This document shows positions 44,300 to 56,024 of a stretch of DNA of 64,000 nucleotides, one piece after another. Source of the stretch: Tessaracoccus coleopterorum (GTDB lineage Bacteria > Actinomycetota > Actinomycetes > Propionibacteriales > Propionibacteriaceae); NCBI RefSeq assembly GCF_011174705.1, contig NZ_JAANIJ010000001.1, forward strand, positions 2,480,001-2,544,000, written 5' to 3'. Every line of letters starts with the position of its first letter. Within the stretch, counting starts at the first letter, position 1. The notes under the pieces were generated by a model. It searched no databases, was not told where the DNA came from, and saw only the letters and a program-made list of their open reading frames with translations. A program made the translations under genes and the position numbers.

Positions 44300-44937
44300 T
44301 CAGATGGTGACGGGCTCACCGGCCGCGTTACGGAACGTGACGCTGTTGATGCCGGGGGTGCCGCGGGGGCCACCAGGTCGAGCTCGACGCCGTCGAGCTC
44401 GGCGCCCACCTCGGTGCCGAGCCACTCGGAGAGCCGGTCGGCCGAGCCGGAGATCTGGATCGAGTCGACGGAGACGTCACCTGGGAGCGCGGCGGGGCGC
44501 AGCGAGTCGTCCGACTTCCACTCCAGGAAGTAGGGCAGCTGCGGGTCGGCGATCAACCCACGGATGCCGATCTGGACCCATTCGAGCCTGCGGCCGTCGG
44601 GGAACAGGCGGGAGCCCGGGACCGCTGAGCGCTCGAGGCGCAGCTCGAAGGGGGCGATGTCGGGGACGCTCACCACCCAGCCGAGCCAGCCGCCACCCAT
44701 GTTGGAGCGGGCCCGCACGGCCTGGCCGAAGGCGGCCTTGTCGGCCGCCGGGTGGTCGAGGACCTCGACCACCTCGATGTAGCGGGCATCGGTGAGGGGA
44801 ATGATGTGGTTACGCGTGCCGAACCGCGGGTGGAACCCGCCGTCCTTGTACTCCGTGCCGAGCGCGTCGGCGAGGCGGGCCGCCTCTGTCTTGAGGCCGT
44901 CCGGACCGGTCGCGAAAATCAGATGGTCGACGTGCAT
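44300..44937 (-). CDS. VOC/glyoxalase-like domain protein, one frameshift
   Basis: About 212 residues. It begins MHVDHLIFATGPDGLKTEAA, like the Glyoxalase_3 domain group, with metal-binding-type positions HVDHLIF and the later TRNHIIPLTDARYIEVVEV. The catalytic activity is unknown. A break near 44355 (one C missing) restores an ending INSVTFRNAAGEPVTI. GACAAT (44944-44949, minus strand) lies 6 nt before the ATG. Confidence 0.75.
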
Positions 44938-45034
44938 GTGGCCATTGTCGCCCCAGGACGCCCAGCCGCGAAATCGGACGGATGCGGAAGCGAACTGCGC
45001 CCTCCGAACGCGGCCCGCGGGTAGGGTGGATGGC

Positions 45035-45833
45035 GTGTCACGCTCGAAGATCCTTCTCTCGACCACCTCGGTCTTCCCTGAGGCGTCCACCAGCGCGTTC
45101 GAGCTGGCCGCAGACCTCGGGTTCGACGGCATCGAGCTGATGGTCGGTGTCGATGCGTTGTCGACCGACATCGACTCGGTGGAGAAACTGGCGGGGTACC
45201 ACGGCGTGCCCGTTCTCTCGGTGCATGCGCCCACGTTGCTGGTCACCCAGTCGACCTGGGGGTCGGACTCCTGGACAAGCTCCGTCGTTCGGGTGAGGCC
45301 GCGCTCCGGCTCGGCGGCGACGTGGTCGTCGTCCATCCGCCGTTCCGCTGGCAGCGCGACTACGGCGCCGGCTTCGTGGCGGGCATCAAGGAGCTGAACG
45401 CCGCGGGCACCGTGAAGTACGCCGTCGAGAACATGTACCCATGGCGCACCCCGGTAGGCACTTCCAGGCGTACCTGCCCGGCTGGGACCCCACGGCATAC
45501 GACTACGACCATCTGACCCTCGACCTGTCGCACGCGTCGACCTCGCAGCGCCAGTCGCTCGACCTCATCCACGCCTGGGGGACGCGCCTGGCCCATGTGC
45601 ACCTGACGGACGGCCGCGGCTCCTTCAAGGACGAGCACCTGATGCCGGGTGAGGGTGACCAGGCCGCGTGGGAGGTCGTCGAATACCTCGCCCGCACCGG
45701 TTTCGAGGGGCACATCGTGCTTGAGGTGTCGTCGCGGCGGGCCCGCTCGCGGCACGAGCGCGAGTCGCTCCTCGGAGAATCGCTGGAGGGGATCCGCAAG
45801 GCCTTCGCGGCAGGGCTGGTGGCGCGGAGTTGA
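45035..45833 (+). CDS. Sugar phosphate isomerase/epimerase-like TIM-barrel protein, frameshifted
   Basis: About 266 residues of the AP-endonuclease-2/xylose-isomerase-like fold. Visible metal-site strands are FDGIELMVG, SVHAPTLLV, VVVVHPPFRWQ, YAVENMYP, LDLSHAS, HVHLTDG and HIVLEVSS. The substrate is unknown. TAGGGT (45022-45027) lies 7 nt before the GTG start; no Shine-Dalgarno. Breaks lie near 45255 and 45453. The stop shares a base with the proline dehydrogenase ATG. Confidence 0.75.
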
Positions 45834-46732
45834 TGTCGACAATCAACACGGCCGCGCGCCGGGTGATCCGGTCGCGGTCCGTGCAGCAGGCCGCCATGAA
45901 CAGCGGCGTCGCCGAGGAGTTCGCCAAGGGCTACGTCGCGGGCCGCGACGCGGCCGAGATGGTCCAGGTCGCCGCGAAGCTGCACCGTCAGGGCTGCTCG
46001 CCTCGTTGGCGTACCTGCCGCGCTCCGACGACGAACTGGAGACTCCGGGGGCGCTGCAGACCGCGGTCGGGTTGCTCGGGAGCCTGGCCGATGGCGCCGA
46101 GATCTCCGTCAAACCGTCGTCCCTCGGGTTGCGTTCCGACGAGGCCAGCGCGGCGGCGCGGCTTGAGGATCTCTGCGCGACCGCGCGCTCCAAGGGGCCC
46201 ACGTGACCCTCGAGATGCAGGGGCTCGAGCTGTACGACAAGACGTTGAGGCTGTGGAGCGGGGCCCGCGCCGCCCACCCCGACCTCGGGCTCACCCTGCC
46301 CGCGGACATCCGGCGGACCGAGCGCGACGCGTCGGCCCTGGCGGCCGACGGCGCCCGGCTGCGCCTCTGCATCGGTTCCTATCCCGTGGCGCGGGGCGCC
46401 GGATACCGCTCGGAGCGGGACAAGTCCAAGGCGCTGGTGCGCTGCATCCGCCGGGTGATGGAGGGCGGCGGGTACGCCATGGTCGCGTCCCACGACCCGA
46501 CGATCATCGACATCACGCAGGATCTGGCCGCCCGCAACGCGGTGGCCGGGTTCGAGTTCCAGATGTTCTACGGCGTGCGCCCGCTCGAGCAGCGCAGGCT
46601 CGCCGACGTCGGGTGCCGCTCGCGCACCTACCTGCCGTTCGGCCCCGCCTGGTTCGAGTACCTCACCACGCGGATCGCGGCCCGACCGCGGACGCTGTTC
46701 AGCTACCTCAGGGCCGTGGGGACAAGCGGTGA
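45833..46732 (+). CDS. Proline dehydrogenase, frameshifted
   Basis: FAD enzyme oxidising proline to pyrroline-5-carboxylate, about 301 residues. Family motifs: ISVKPSSLGL, VTLEMQGLELYDKTL, RLRLCIGSYPVARGAGY, GFEFQMFYGVRP and the C-terminal YLPFGPAWFEYLTTR. Breaks lie near 45993, 46195 and 46722. The corrected end LRAVGDKR overlaps the next GTG as GTGA. No P5C dehydrogenase is adjacent. Confidence 0.88.
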   Translation: MSTINTAARRVIRSRSVQQAAMNSGVAEEFAKGYVAGRDAAEMVQVAAKLHRQGCSPRWRTCRAPTTNWRLRGRCRPRSGCSGAWPMAPRSPSNRRPSGCVPTRPARRRGLRISARPRAPRGPRDPRDAGARAVRQDVEAVERGPRRPPRPRAHPARGHPADRARRVGPGGRRRPAAPLHRFLSRGAGRRIPLGAGQVQGAGALHPPGDGGRRVRHGRVPRPDDHRHHAGSGRPQRGGRVRVPDVLRRAPARAAQARRRRVPLAHLPAVRPRLVRVPHHADRGPTADAVQLPQGRGDKR

Positions 46733-47523
46733 CCGCAGCGGAGGGCTCGACACGGCCGGCGCTGAGGCTGTTCGGCGTCGAGATGGCCATCGTGCTGCTC
46801 CTGTCGCTCGGGCGCTCGGCGATCTACTCGGTGCTGAGCATCATCGACAAGCTGACCCGTGGCCCACGGCTCTCGGACCAGACGACCACCATCAACCCGG
46901 CCCAGACCCCTGACCGGCCGTGGCTCGATGCGATGTACCAGGTGGCCAACCTCGTACTGCCGTTGATGCCCGTCGCGTTGTGCCTCTACCTCCTCGCCAC
47001 GGTGTACCGCCCCGCCGAGGGTCCGTTCCGGGTGATGGGCTTCGATCTGAGGCGCCCGGGCAGGGACCTCCTGCAGGGGTTTGCCATCTTCGCGGGCATC
47101 GGCACCCTCGGCCTCGCGTTCTACCTGTTCGCCGTCGCCATCGGGATCAACACCCAGATCAACACGTCCGGCCTCCAGTTCACGGCGTGGAACGTCACGG
47201 TGCTCATCCTGCGGGCCGTGATGAACGGGGTGCTCGAGGAGGTCGTGATGATCGGCTACCTCTTCACCCGATGGGCGCAGGGCGGCGGCCGGATGTGGGT
47301 GATCGTCGTGGTCAGCGCCGTCATCCGGGGCGGCTACCACCTGTACCAGGGCTTCGGTGGCTTCATCGGCAACCTCGTGATGGGCCTGGTTTTCGGTTGG
47401 CTCTTCCTGAAGGTGCTGAAGGGCCGGGTGATGCCGTTGGTGGTGACGCATTCGCTGCTCGACATCTTCTCCTTCCTCGGGGCGCCGCTGCTGCCCTGGC
47501 TCATGTCGCTGATCGGACGCTGA
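46729..47523 (+). CDS. CPBP family intramembrane metalloprotease
   Basis: Intact, 264 residues, seven to eight helices. The CPBP (Abi) active-site motifs are present: VLEEVVMIGYLFTRW (EE motif), IRGGYHLYQGFGGFIGN (histidine) and VTHSLLDIFSF (second histidine). It overlaps the proline dehydrogenase gene by 4 bp. Possible roles are processing of prenylated or bacteriocin-type peptides; none is shown by context. Confidence 0.85.
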   Translation: MTAAEGSTRPALRLFGVEMAIVLLLSLGRSAIYSVLSIIDKLTRGPRLSDQTTTINPAQTPDRPWLDAMYQVANLVLPLMPVALCLYLLATVYRPAEGPFRVMGFDLRRPGRDLLQGFAIFAGIGTLGLAFYLFAVAIGINTQINTSGLQFTAWNVTVLILRAVMNGVLEEVVMIGYLFTRWAQGGGRMWVIVVVSAVIRGGYHLYQGFGGFIGNLVMGLVFGWLFLKVLKGRVMPLVVTHSLLDIFSFLGAPLLPWLMSLIGR

Positions 47524-47610
47524 GCCGGCCGACCCCTGACCCGGGACCACAACCCGCGTGGCGGGCCTCCCGGTGGTTGCGGGCCTGTTCGCGCTCCGCT
47601 GGGACGGTGA

Positions 47611-49452
<1,842 letters not shown>

Positions 49453-49491
49453 ACGCCGAGGCGTCCACCAACGGTCTGCTCCTGCGCACAA

Positions 49492-49548
49492 TTGTCGGTT
49501 CACCGGCGTGCGCGTTAAGATTTGGTTTCTGACCAGCAATGCTGGTCA
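49492..49548 (+). promoter_or_regulatory. bS22 promoter and leader hairpin
   Basis: TTGTCG (49492-49497) and TAAGAT (49516-49521) are 18 bp apart. Ten bases on, TGACCAGC (49530-49537) pairs with GCTGGTCA (49541-49548) around an AAT loop. The hairpin falls at the very 5' end of the transcript, 44 nt before the GTG start. Confidence 0.55.
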
Positions 49549-49591
49549 CCACGAACATCCGGGGCGCAGCCTCGGCGATGAAAGGCACACA

Positions 49592-49693
49592 GTGGGTTCT
49601 GTTATCAAGAAGCGCCGCAAGCGGATGGCGAAGAAGAAGCACCGCAAGCTGCTGAAGCGCACGCGTATCCAGCGCCGCCGCGCCGGCAAGTAG
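49592..49693 (+). CDS. Small ribosomal subunit protein bS22 (AURKAIP1/COX24 domain)
   Basis: A 33-residue, extremely basic protein, GTG-started ([20 protein letters not shown] and so on, ending RRRAGK). This matches the tiny actinobacterial ribosomal protein near the decoding centre. AAAGG lies 7 nt before the start. The TAG shares a base with the next gene's GTG. Confidence 0.95.
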
Positions 49694-49951
49694 TGCACCA
49701 AGCCCCGCGGGTCCTCGTTCTGACCCGGGTCGGCTGCCACCTCTGTGGGAGGCCGAGTCGGTGGTCAGAGCGACCTGTGGGGAACTCGGGTGGGCTGGCG
49801 CGCGATCGACGTCGACACCGACGAGCAGTTACGGGCGAAGTACACCGACCATGTGCCGGTTACCTTCGTCGATCAGGAACTGCTCGGCTACTGGTTCGTC
49901 GATGAGGTCGCACTGCGCGCTGCCCTCGCCAACGGCACCCCCGATCCATGA
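49693..49951 (+). CDS. Glutaredoxin-like protein, one frameshift
   Basis: About 86 residues. The thioredoxin-fold start VLVLTRVGCHLCG carries the CxxC active site. The fold continues WRAIDVDTDEQLRAKYTDHV and PVTFVDQELLGYWFVDE, with the cis-proline in VPVTF. One base is missing near 49752. It starts inside the bS22 stop; this gene pair is common upstream of haem genes in actinobacteria. Confidence 0.85.
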
Positions 49952-49990
49952 CCGACGACTGGCTGCTGGCGCACCACTGAACGGAATCCT

Positions 49991-51587
49991 GTGACCGAGT
50001 CTTTGCATCCGATGTCCCCGGCATCCCCGCCTGAGTTCGAATCGACCAGCGGGTCCGTCACGTTCGTCGGGTCCGGGCCCGGTGACCTGGGGCTCCTGAC
50101 GCTCTCCGGCAGCCGAGCCCTCAGGTTCGCAGACGTCATCGTCATCGACCAGGAGATGGACGTCGAGCACGTCACGTCGCTGGTCAGCGCCCATGCGCAG
50201 ATCCGCGTGTCGAAGGGCGACGAGGACACCTCCCTCATCCTCCGCTCGATCGCGCAGGGGCTCAAGGTCGTGCGGCTGCACCGGGGTGACTACTTCACCG
50301 ACGCCGACGCCGACTCGGTGCTCGCGGAAGTGCTCGGCGAGGCCGGCCTGCACGCGAACGTCGTGCCCGGCGTCAACCGCTGGAGCGCCGCGCTCTCCTA
50401 CGGTGCCGTCACCGCATCGGCCACCTTCGCGGCCCTCGATGCGACCCTGGACGTGCCCGAGATCGGGAAGTGGCCGACGGCTGAGACGCTGGTCATCCGC
50501 GTCCGGGCGACCAGGCTGCCGCACTGGCCCGGGTCGCCGTGGAGCGCTTCGGCGCCGACGGTGCCGTCCTCTCCATGGAGCGGATGGGCACCACGGCCCA
50601 GGTCAGCGACCTGACCGTCTGGTCGGAGATCGACGACTCCACGGACGAGGAACGCTTCTTCATCGTCGGCCCCGGCATCGACGAGAAGCACCGCAGCAGG
50701 TTCTCCTGGTTCGAGGGCAAGCCGCTGTTCGACTGGCGCGTCATCGTGCCGCGCACCAAGGACGACCTCACGTCGCTCGTCGACGAACTCGACCACTACG
50801 GCGCCACCAGTGAGATCGTGGCCACCATGTCCATCGAGCCGCCCCGTACCGAGCAGGCCATGGAGAAGGCGGTCCGCGGGCTCGTCGACGGCCGCTACCT
50901 GTGGCTCGTGTTCACCTCGCCGCACGCTGTCGCCGCCATCTCGGAGCGGCTGACGGAGTACGGACTCGACTCCCGCGCGCTGTCCGGCATCAGCCTCGCC
51001 GCCGTCGGCAGCGGCACCACCGAGGCGCTCGCCCGGCTGGGGCTCGTGCCCGACCTCACCCCCATCGTCGAGAACACCACCGGCGCCCTCGCCAACGAGT
51101 TCCCGGCCTACGACGACCTGATCGACCCGCTCAACCGCGTCCTCGTGCCGAGCGCAGACGTCGCGGTCGAGCCGCTGCTCGTCGGCCTCAGCCGGCTCGG
51201 CTGGGATGTCGAGGAGGTCACCGCCTACCGCACCGTCCGCGCCGCCCCGCCACCGGCAGAGGTGCGTGACGACATCAAGACCGGCATGTTCGACGCCGTC
51301 CTGTTCACCTCGGCGACCGCCGTACGCAACATGATCGGCATCGCAGGCAAGCCCCATGCGGCCACCGTCGTCGCCGCGATCGGCCCGCCACCGCGGCGGC
51401 CTGCGAGATGCACGGCATGAGGGTCGACGTCGTCGCGGACACCCCGACCTTCGAGTCCGTCGCCGAGGGCCTTGCCCGGTTCGCCGACCGTCGTCGCGCC
51501 GACCAGCTCGCCGCCGGGCTCCCCACCACCAAGCCGTCTCAGCGCAAACGACGCAAGCGACGCAAGGTTGTTGAACCGACGGGATAG
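49991..51587 (+). CDS. Fused uroporphyrinogen-III C-methyltransferase/uroporphyrinogen-III synthase, frameshifted
   Basis: About 533 residues. The N-terminal SUMT-like half has VTFVGSGPGDLGLLTLSGSR and VVRLHRGDYF, for precorrin-2 formation. The C-terminal HemD half has FDWRVIVPRTKD, LWLVFTSPHAVAAISERL, AAVGSGTTEALARLGL and VLFTSATAVRNMIG. A Lys/Arg-rich tail ends the protein. Breaks lie near 50520, 51388 and 51440. The usual neighbours hemA, hemC and hemB are absent from the window. Confidence 0.85.
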
Positions 51588-51605
51588 CCGAATAGGGTGA
51601 GTGGC

Positions 51606-52262
51606 GTGGAAGATACGAGCATCGTGCACGTCATGCGGCACGGCCAGGTGGAGAACCCCGGTGGCGTCCTGTACGGGAGGCTGCCCGGCTTCGGGCTCTC
51701 GGTGCTCGGCCGTGAGATGGCCGAGCGGATGGGAAGCTACTGGGCCGACGTGCCACTGACCCATCTGCGCTGTTCGCCGCTGCAGCGGGCGCAGGAGACC
51801 ATGGCGCCCACCGCGGCCCGCCATCCCGGCCTCGTGATCGTCCCCGACTCCCGCGTCATCGAGGCGGACAACCGCTTCGAGGGCATGGTGTTCGGCAGGA
51901 ACAATGCCGCGCTGCGCGACCCGCGGATGTTCTGGCACATGCGCAACCCCTTCCGCCCGTCCTGGGGCGAGCCTTACACCGAGGTGGCGGCCCGGATGCA
52001 GGCCGCGATCAGCGAGGCCGCCGTGGCCGCGGGCCCCGGAGGGCAGGCGCTCATCGTCAGCCATCAACTGCCCATCTGGATCGCCCGCCGCGCGGCGGAG
52101 GGCCGATCGTACGTGCACGACCCGCGCCGCCGTGAGTGCACCCTGTGCTCCGTGACCAGTTTCACCCTGCGCGACGGCGTCATCACCGGCATCGACTACG
52201 CCGAACCCGTGGCCGACCTGCTCCCCACCACCTCGAAGCGCAAGTTCAAGGTCGGCACGTGA
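51606..52262 (+). CDS. Histidine phosphatase family protein
   Basis: Intact, 218 residues. Catalytic RHG is in VHVMRHGQVENPGG, the acid region is RVIEADNRFEGMVFG, and the second His is in ALIVSHQLPIWIARR. GTG 51606 is preferred to 51597 because TAGGGT (51593-51598) is exactly 7 nt before it. It precedes the cytochrome c maturation genes and overlaps tlpA by GTGA; the substrate is unknown. Confidence 0.85.
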   Translation: MEDTSIVHVMRHGQVENPGGVLYGRLPGFGLSVLGREMAERMGSYWADVPLTHLRCSPLQRAQETMAPTAARHPGLVIVPDSRVIEADNRFEGMVFGRNNAALRDPRMFWHMRNPFRPSWGEPYTEVAARMQAAISEAAVAAGPGGQALIVSHQLPIWIARRAAEGRSYVHDPRRRECTLCSVTSFTLRDGVITGIDYAEPVADLLPTTSKRKFKVGT

Positions 52263-52827
52263 GGCGCCTCACCGCTGCGCTGGCGGCGGGGGTGCTGCTG
52301 CTCGCCGGCTGCTCCGGTGATGCCGGTGGCGGTTCCCAGGCGGGCGATGCCGTCGGGTTTGTCGGGGCGACGGCACCGTCACGATCGTGCCCGCCGACCA
52401 GCGGGAGGCCGCTCCGGTGCTCGCAGGGCCCACGATCGACGGCGGCGAGGCCTCGACCGAGGACCACGCCGGCAGCATCATCGTCGTCAACGTCTGGGGA
52501 TCCTGGTGCGCGCCCTGCCGCAAGGAGGCCCCGGAACTCGTCAACGCCTCGCAGGAACTCGGTGACGAGGTGGTGTTCCTCGGCGTGAACACCCGGGAGA
52601 ACGATGTCGCTCCCGCGCGCGCGTTCGAGCGCAGCTTCGGGGTCGGATACGACAGCATCTACGACCCCGACGGAAAGCTCCTCCTCGGGTTCGGGCAGCT
52701 TCCCCCGAAGGCCATCCCCAGCACCGTCGTGATCGATGCCGAGGGCCGGGTCGCCGCCCGCATCCTCGGCGCCGTCGACGCGCGGACGCTCATCGGTGTG
52801 GTCGACGACGTCAGGGCCGGTTCCTGA
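52259..52827 (+). CDS. TlpA/ResA-like thioredoxin lipoprotein, one frameshift
   Basis: Extracytoplasmic thiol-disulphide protein that reduces apocytochrome c haem-binding cysteines, about 189 residues. The lipobox is LLLAGCSG and the active site VWGSWCAPCRKEAPEL. PPKAIPSTVVID holds the cis-proline loop. One break lies near 52368. It is coupled to ccdA by TGATG. Confidence 0.9.
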
Positions 52828-53580
52828 TGTTGCTGCTCGAGGGCTGGGCGAGCGACGCCCTCACATCGTCGATGCTGGTGGCGGTGCCGGTCGCCATGCT
52901 GGCGGGCATCGTCTCCTTCGCGTCTCCCTGTGTGCTGCCGCTCCTGCCCGGCTACCTCAGCTACGCCTCCGGCCTCGGCACCGCCGAGATCGCCGACGGG
53001 TCGGGCTCGAGGCGGCTGCTCGTCGGCGGCACCCTCGGCTTCATCCTCGGCTTCTCCGTGATCTTCGTGGTCACGGGTGCCGTGATCGGTGGGCTCGGGG
53101 CGGCGCTCCTGACCAACGCGCGCCTCATCACAGTGGTGCTCGGCTTCGTGATCATGGCACTCGGCGCCGCCTTCGCGGGCTGGCTGCCGATGCCGTCGGG
53201 CTGGCGACCGAACGTCGCCCCACGGCTCGGAGTGTGGGCATCGCCCCTGCTCGGAATGGTGTTCGGTCTCGGCTGGACGCCGTGCATCGGGCCTGCCCTC
53301 TCCGTCGTCCTCACCCTCGCGCTCAACGAGGGGTCGGCGGTGCGGGGGGCGTCCTCGCGTTTGCCTATGCGCTCGGCATCGGGCTTCCGCTGCTCGTGCT
53401 GGCGCTCGCGTTCTCCGCGTTTGCGCCGCGGCTCGACTGGCTGAAGCGCCACCAGCGGGGCATCCAACGAGTCGGGGCATCGCCATGATGCTGGTGGGCC
53501 TCGCGATGGTGACTGGGCTGTGGGACAGATTGATGGAGGTCCTGCGACAGTGGGCGGCAGAGTTCGGAACCATCCTGTGA
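52827..53580 (+). CDS. ccdA: Cytochrome c biogenesis protein CcdA, frameshifted
   Basis: Membrane thiol transporter passing electrons from cytoplasmic thioredoxin to the TlpA-like protein, about 252 residues, six helices. The paired cysteines are in VSFASPCVLPLLPGYLSY and LGWTPCIGPALSVVL. Breaks lie near 53348 and 53475. The end AAEFGTIL overlaps resB as GTGA. Confidence 0.92.
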
Positions 53581-55115
53581 GCGGCGGTAACCCGGTGGCG
53601 CAGTTCCTGCGCTGGGCGTGGGGGCAACTGACGAGCATGCGCACCGCGCTCGCGCTGCTGTTCCTGCTCGCGCTGGCCACCATCCCCGGTTCGATGATCC
53701 CGCAGACCACCGTGTCGCCGATCAAGGTGCTCGACTTCAAGAAGGCCTACCCCACCCTCGACAAGGTGTTCGAGCCGCTCGGCATGTACAGCGTCTACAC
53801 GTCGGCAGGGTTCTCGGCCATCTACCTGCTGCTGTTCATCTCGCTGATCGGCTGCATCCTGCCGCGGATCGGCAAGTATCTGCGCGCGGTCCGCAAGCCG
53901 CCGCCCAGCCTCCCCGCACGCATCGAGCGGCTGCCCGAATCGGCGCAGGTCGCCCTGTCCCGTGACGCGCTCATCGCGCTCGACGACGCGGAGGCGTACC
54001 TCAGGTCGCAGCGCTACCGGATCCGCAGGACCGGAGCAGGCATCAGTGCCGAACGGGGCCACCTGCGGGAAGGTGGCAACCTCGTCTTCCACATCTCGCT
54101 CGTGGCAGTGCTGCTGGGGCTCGCCTGGTCGAACCTGCTCGGGTTCCACGGCACGGCGGTCGTCGTGGAGGGGCGGGGCTTCTCCAACGTCATCACCCAG
54201 TACGACGACTTCACATCCGGGGTGCTGCTCGACACGGACCGGCTCGAACCCTTCTCCGTCGACGTCAACAGCTTCACCGCCGAGTTCGAGACCGGCGAGG
54301 TTCAGCGCGGGGCGGCCCGCCGCTTCGATGCCGACGTCACAGTCGAGGACGCCTCAGGCCAGCGCGACGAACTGATGACCGTCAACGAGCCGGTGTTCAC
54401 CTCCGGCGGAACCCAGGTCAACCTGCTGGGCCACGGATACGCGCCCTCGTTCACCGTCAAGGACGGCAACGGCGATGTCGCGTTCAGTGGGCCGGTGGTG
54501 TTCCTCCCGCAGGACGGCAACTTCGCCTCGGTCGGCGTCGTCAAGGTGCCGGACGCGCGTCCGCAGCGGCTCGCCTTCGAGGCGTTCTTCTACCCGACCG
54601 CGGTGCTGAACGAGATGGGCCCGCAGTCCGTGTTTCCCGACGCGCTCAATCCCGAGGTCTACCTGAACGCGTGGAGCGGCGAGCCGCGGGAGGAAACCGG
54701 AGTGCCCGAGTCGGTCTACACCCTCAACACCACCGGCCTCGATCAGGTGAAGGGCGACAACGGCGAACCGCTTCGCGCCGCGCTCCCCGTCGGTGGCGGG
54801 ATGACGCTGCCCGACGGGCTCGGCTCGATAACCTTCGACGGGTGGGACCGTTGGGTCAAGATCCAGATCAGTGACACCCCCGGCAACCTGCTGACGCTGA
54901 TCTCGATCGCGCTCGGAGTGGCCGGGCTGTGCGTGAGCCTGTTCGTCCGTCCCCGCCGCCTGTTCGTGCGGATCACAGACGGGGTGGCTACAGTGGGCGG
55001 TCTCGACAGGACCGACGCAGCGTCGGGCCTCGAAGACCAGGTGGCGGGCCTGCTGGCCGCCACGACAGGACCGGCCCCACGGGAGCCCGGAAGCGATGAG
55101 GAGCAGACCGCATGA
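53577..55115 (+). CDS. resB: Cytochrome c biogenesis protein ResB
   Basis: Intact, 512 residues, one part of the system II haem lyase with CcsB. Helices near the N terminus (ALALLFLLALATIPGSMIP, FSAIYLLLFISLIGCILPRI), a third at ISLVAVLLGLAWSNLLG, a large external domain, and a final helix LLTLISIALGVAGLCVSLFV. The GTG start is set by overlap with ccdA; earlier in-frame starts lie inside ccdA. Confidence 0.93.
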   Translation: MSGGNPVAQFLRWAWGQLTSMRTALALLFLLALATIPGSMIPQTTVSPIKVLDFKKAYPTLDKVFEPLGMYSVYTSAGFSAIYLLLFISLIGCILPRIGKYLRAVRKPPPSLPARIERLPESAQVALSRDALIALDDAEAYLRSQRYRIRRTGAGISAERGHLREGGNLVFHISLVAVLLGLAWSNLLGFHGTAVVVEGRGFSNVITQYDDFTSGVLLDTDRLEPFSVDVNSFTAEFETGEVQRGAARRFDADVTVEDASGQRDELMTVNEPVFTSGGTQVNLLGHGYAPSFTVKDGNGDVAFSGPVVFLPQDGNFASVGVVKVPDARPQRLAFEAFFYPTAVLNEMGPQSVFPDALNPEVYLNAWSGEPREETGVPESVYTLNTTGLDQVKGDNGEPLRAALPVGGGMTLPDGLGSITFDGWDRWVKIQISDTPGNLLTLISIALGVAGLCVSLFVRPRRLFVRITDGVATVGGLDRTDAASGLEDQVAGLLAATTGPAPREPGSDEEQTA

Positions 55116-56021
55116 CGCTGTCCGAATGGTCGTACACCTCCATGGTGGCCGCGGCCGTCGCCTACCTCGTTGCCTTCGCGCTCTGCGCCCTCGAATGGTC
55201 CGCGGCGAGAGGGCTCGCGGCGGAGCGACCCGGGGACGGCCTCGAGGACGTGGCCCGCACCCGGGTGGACTTCTTCGGACGACTGGGGCTCTTCGTGACG
55301 ACGATCGGCGCCTCCTCCACATCGGAGGCGTCGTGTTGCGCGGGGTCGCCGCAGGTCGCGCCCCGTGGGGCAACATGTACGAGTTCGTGACGGCCGCGCT
55401 CGCGTTCGGGTGCTGCTGTACCTGGTGTGTGCCTACCGGTTCGGGATGCGGTGGCTCGGCCTCGGCGCGAACCTGCTGTTCACCGTCGGCCTCGGCGTGG
55501 CCGTGACAGCCTTCTACGTCGATGTCGCGCCTCTGGTCCCGGCCCTGCACAGCGTCTGGTTCGTGATCCACATCGTGGCGGCCTGCATCTCCGGGGCGGC
55601 GTTCAACATCGCCGCCATCACCTCGGTGCTCTTCCTGGTCCGCGACTCAGCCCAACGCAGGGCCGAGGCGGCAGGCACCGGGCTGACGGGCTACCTCGCC
55701 AAGCTGCCGACCGCCAAGCGTCTCGACCTCATCTCCTACCGGTTGATCGCATTCGCGGTGCCGCTCTGGACCTTCACCATCGTCGCGGGATCGATCTGGG
55801 CCCAGTACGCGTGGGGCCGGTTCTGGAACTGGGATCCGAAGGAGACCTGGTCGTTCATCACCTGGATCATCTACGTCGCCTACCTGCACGCCCGGGCGAC
55901 CGCGGGGTGGCGCGGGCGTCCCGTCGCGATCATCTCGATCATCGGCATGGTGGCCTTCTGGTTCAACTTCATCGGCGTCAACCTGCTCTTCAGCGGGCTG
56001 CATTCGTACGCCGGGATCTAG
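55112..56021 (+). CDS. ccsB: Cytochrome c biogenesis protein CcsB, frameshifted
   Basis: Haem-handling membrane protein, about 304 residues. The tryptophan-rich haem motif is WGRFWNWDPKETWSFITW. GRAPWGNMYEFV and the histidines in VWFVIHI and SGLHSYAG are conserved ligands or structural residues. Breaks lie near 55313 and 55412. The ATG overlaps the resB stop by ATGA. Confidence 0.93.
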
Positions 56022-56024
56022 GCC

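Noticed and set aside
46729-47523. CPBP protease as part of a bacteriocin or abortive-infection system
   Set aside because: Neighbours are proline and aspartate metabolism genes; no precursor peptide or toxin gene is nearby.
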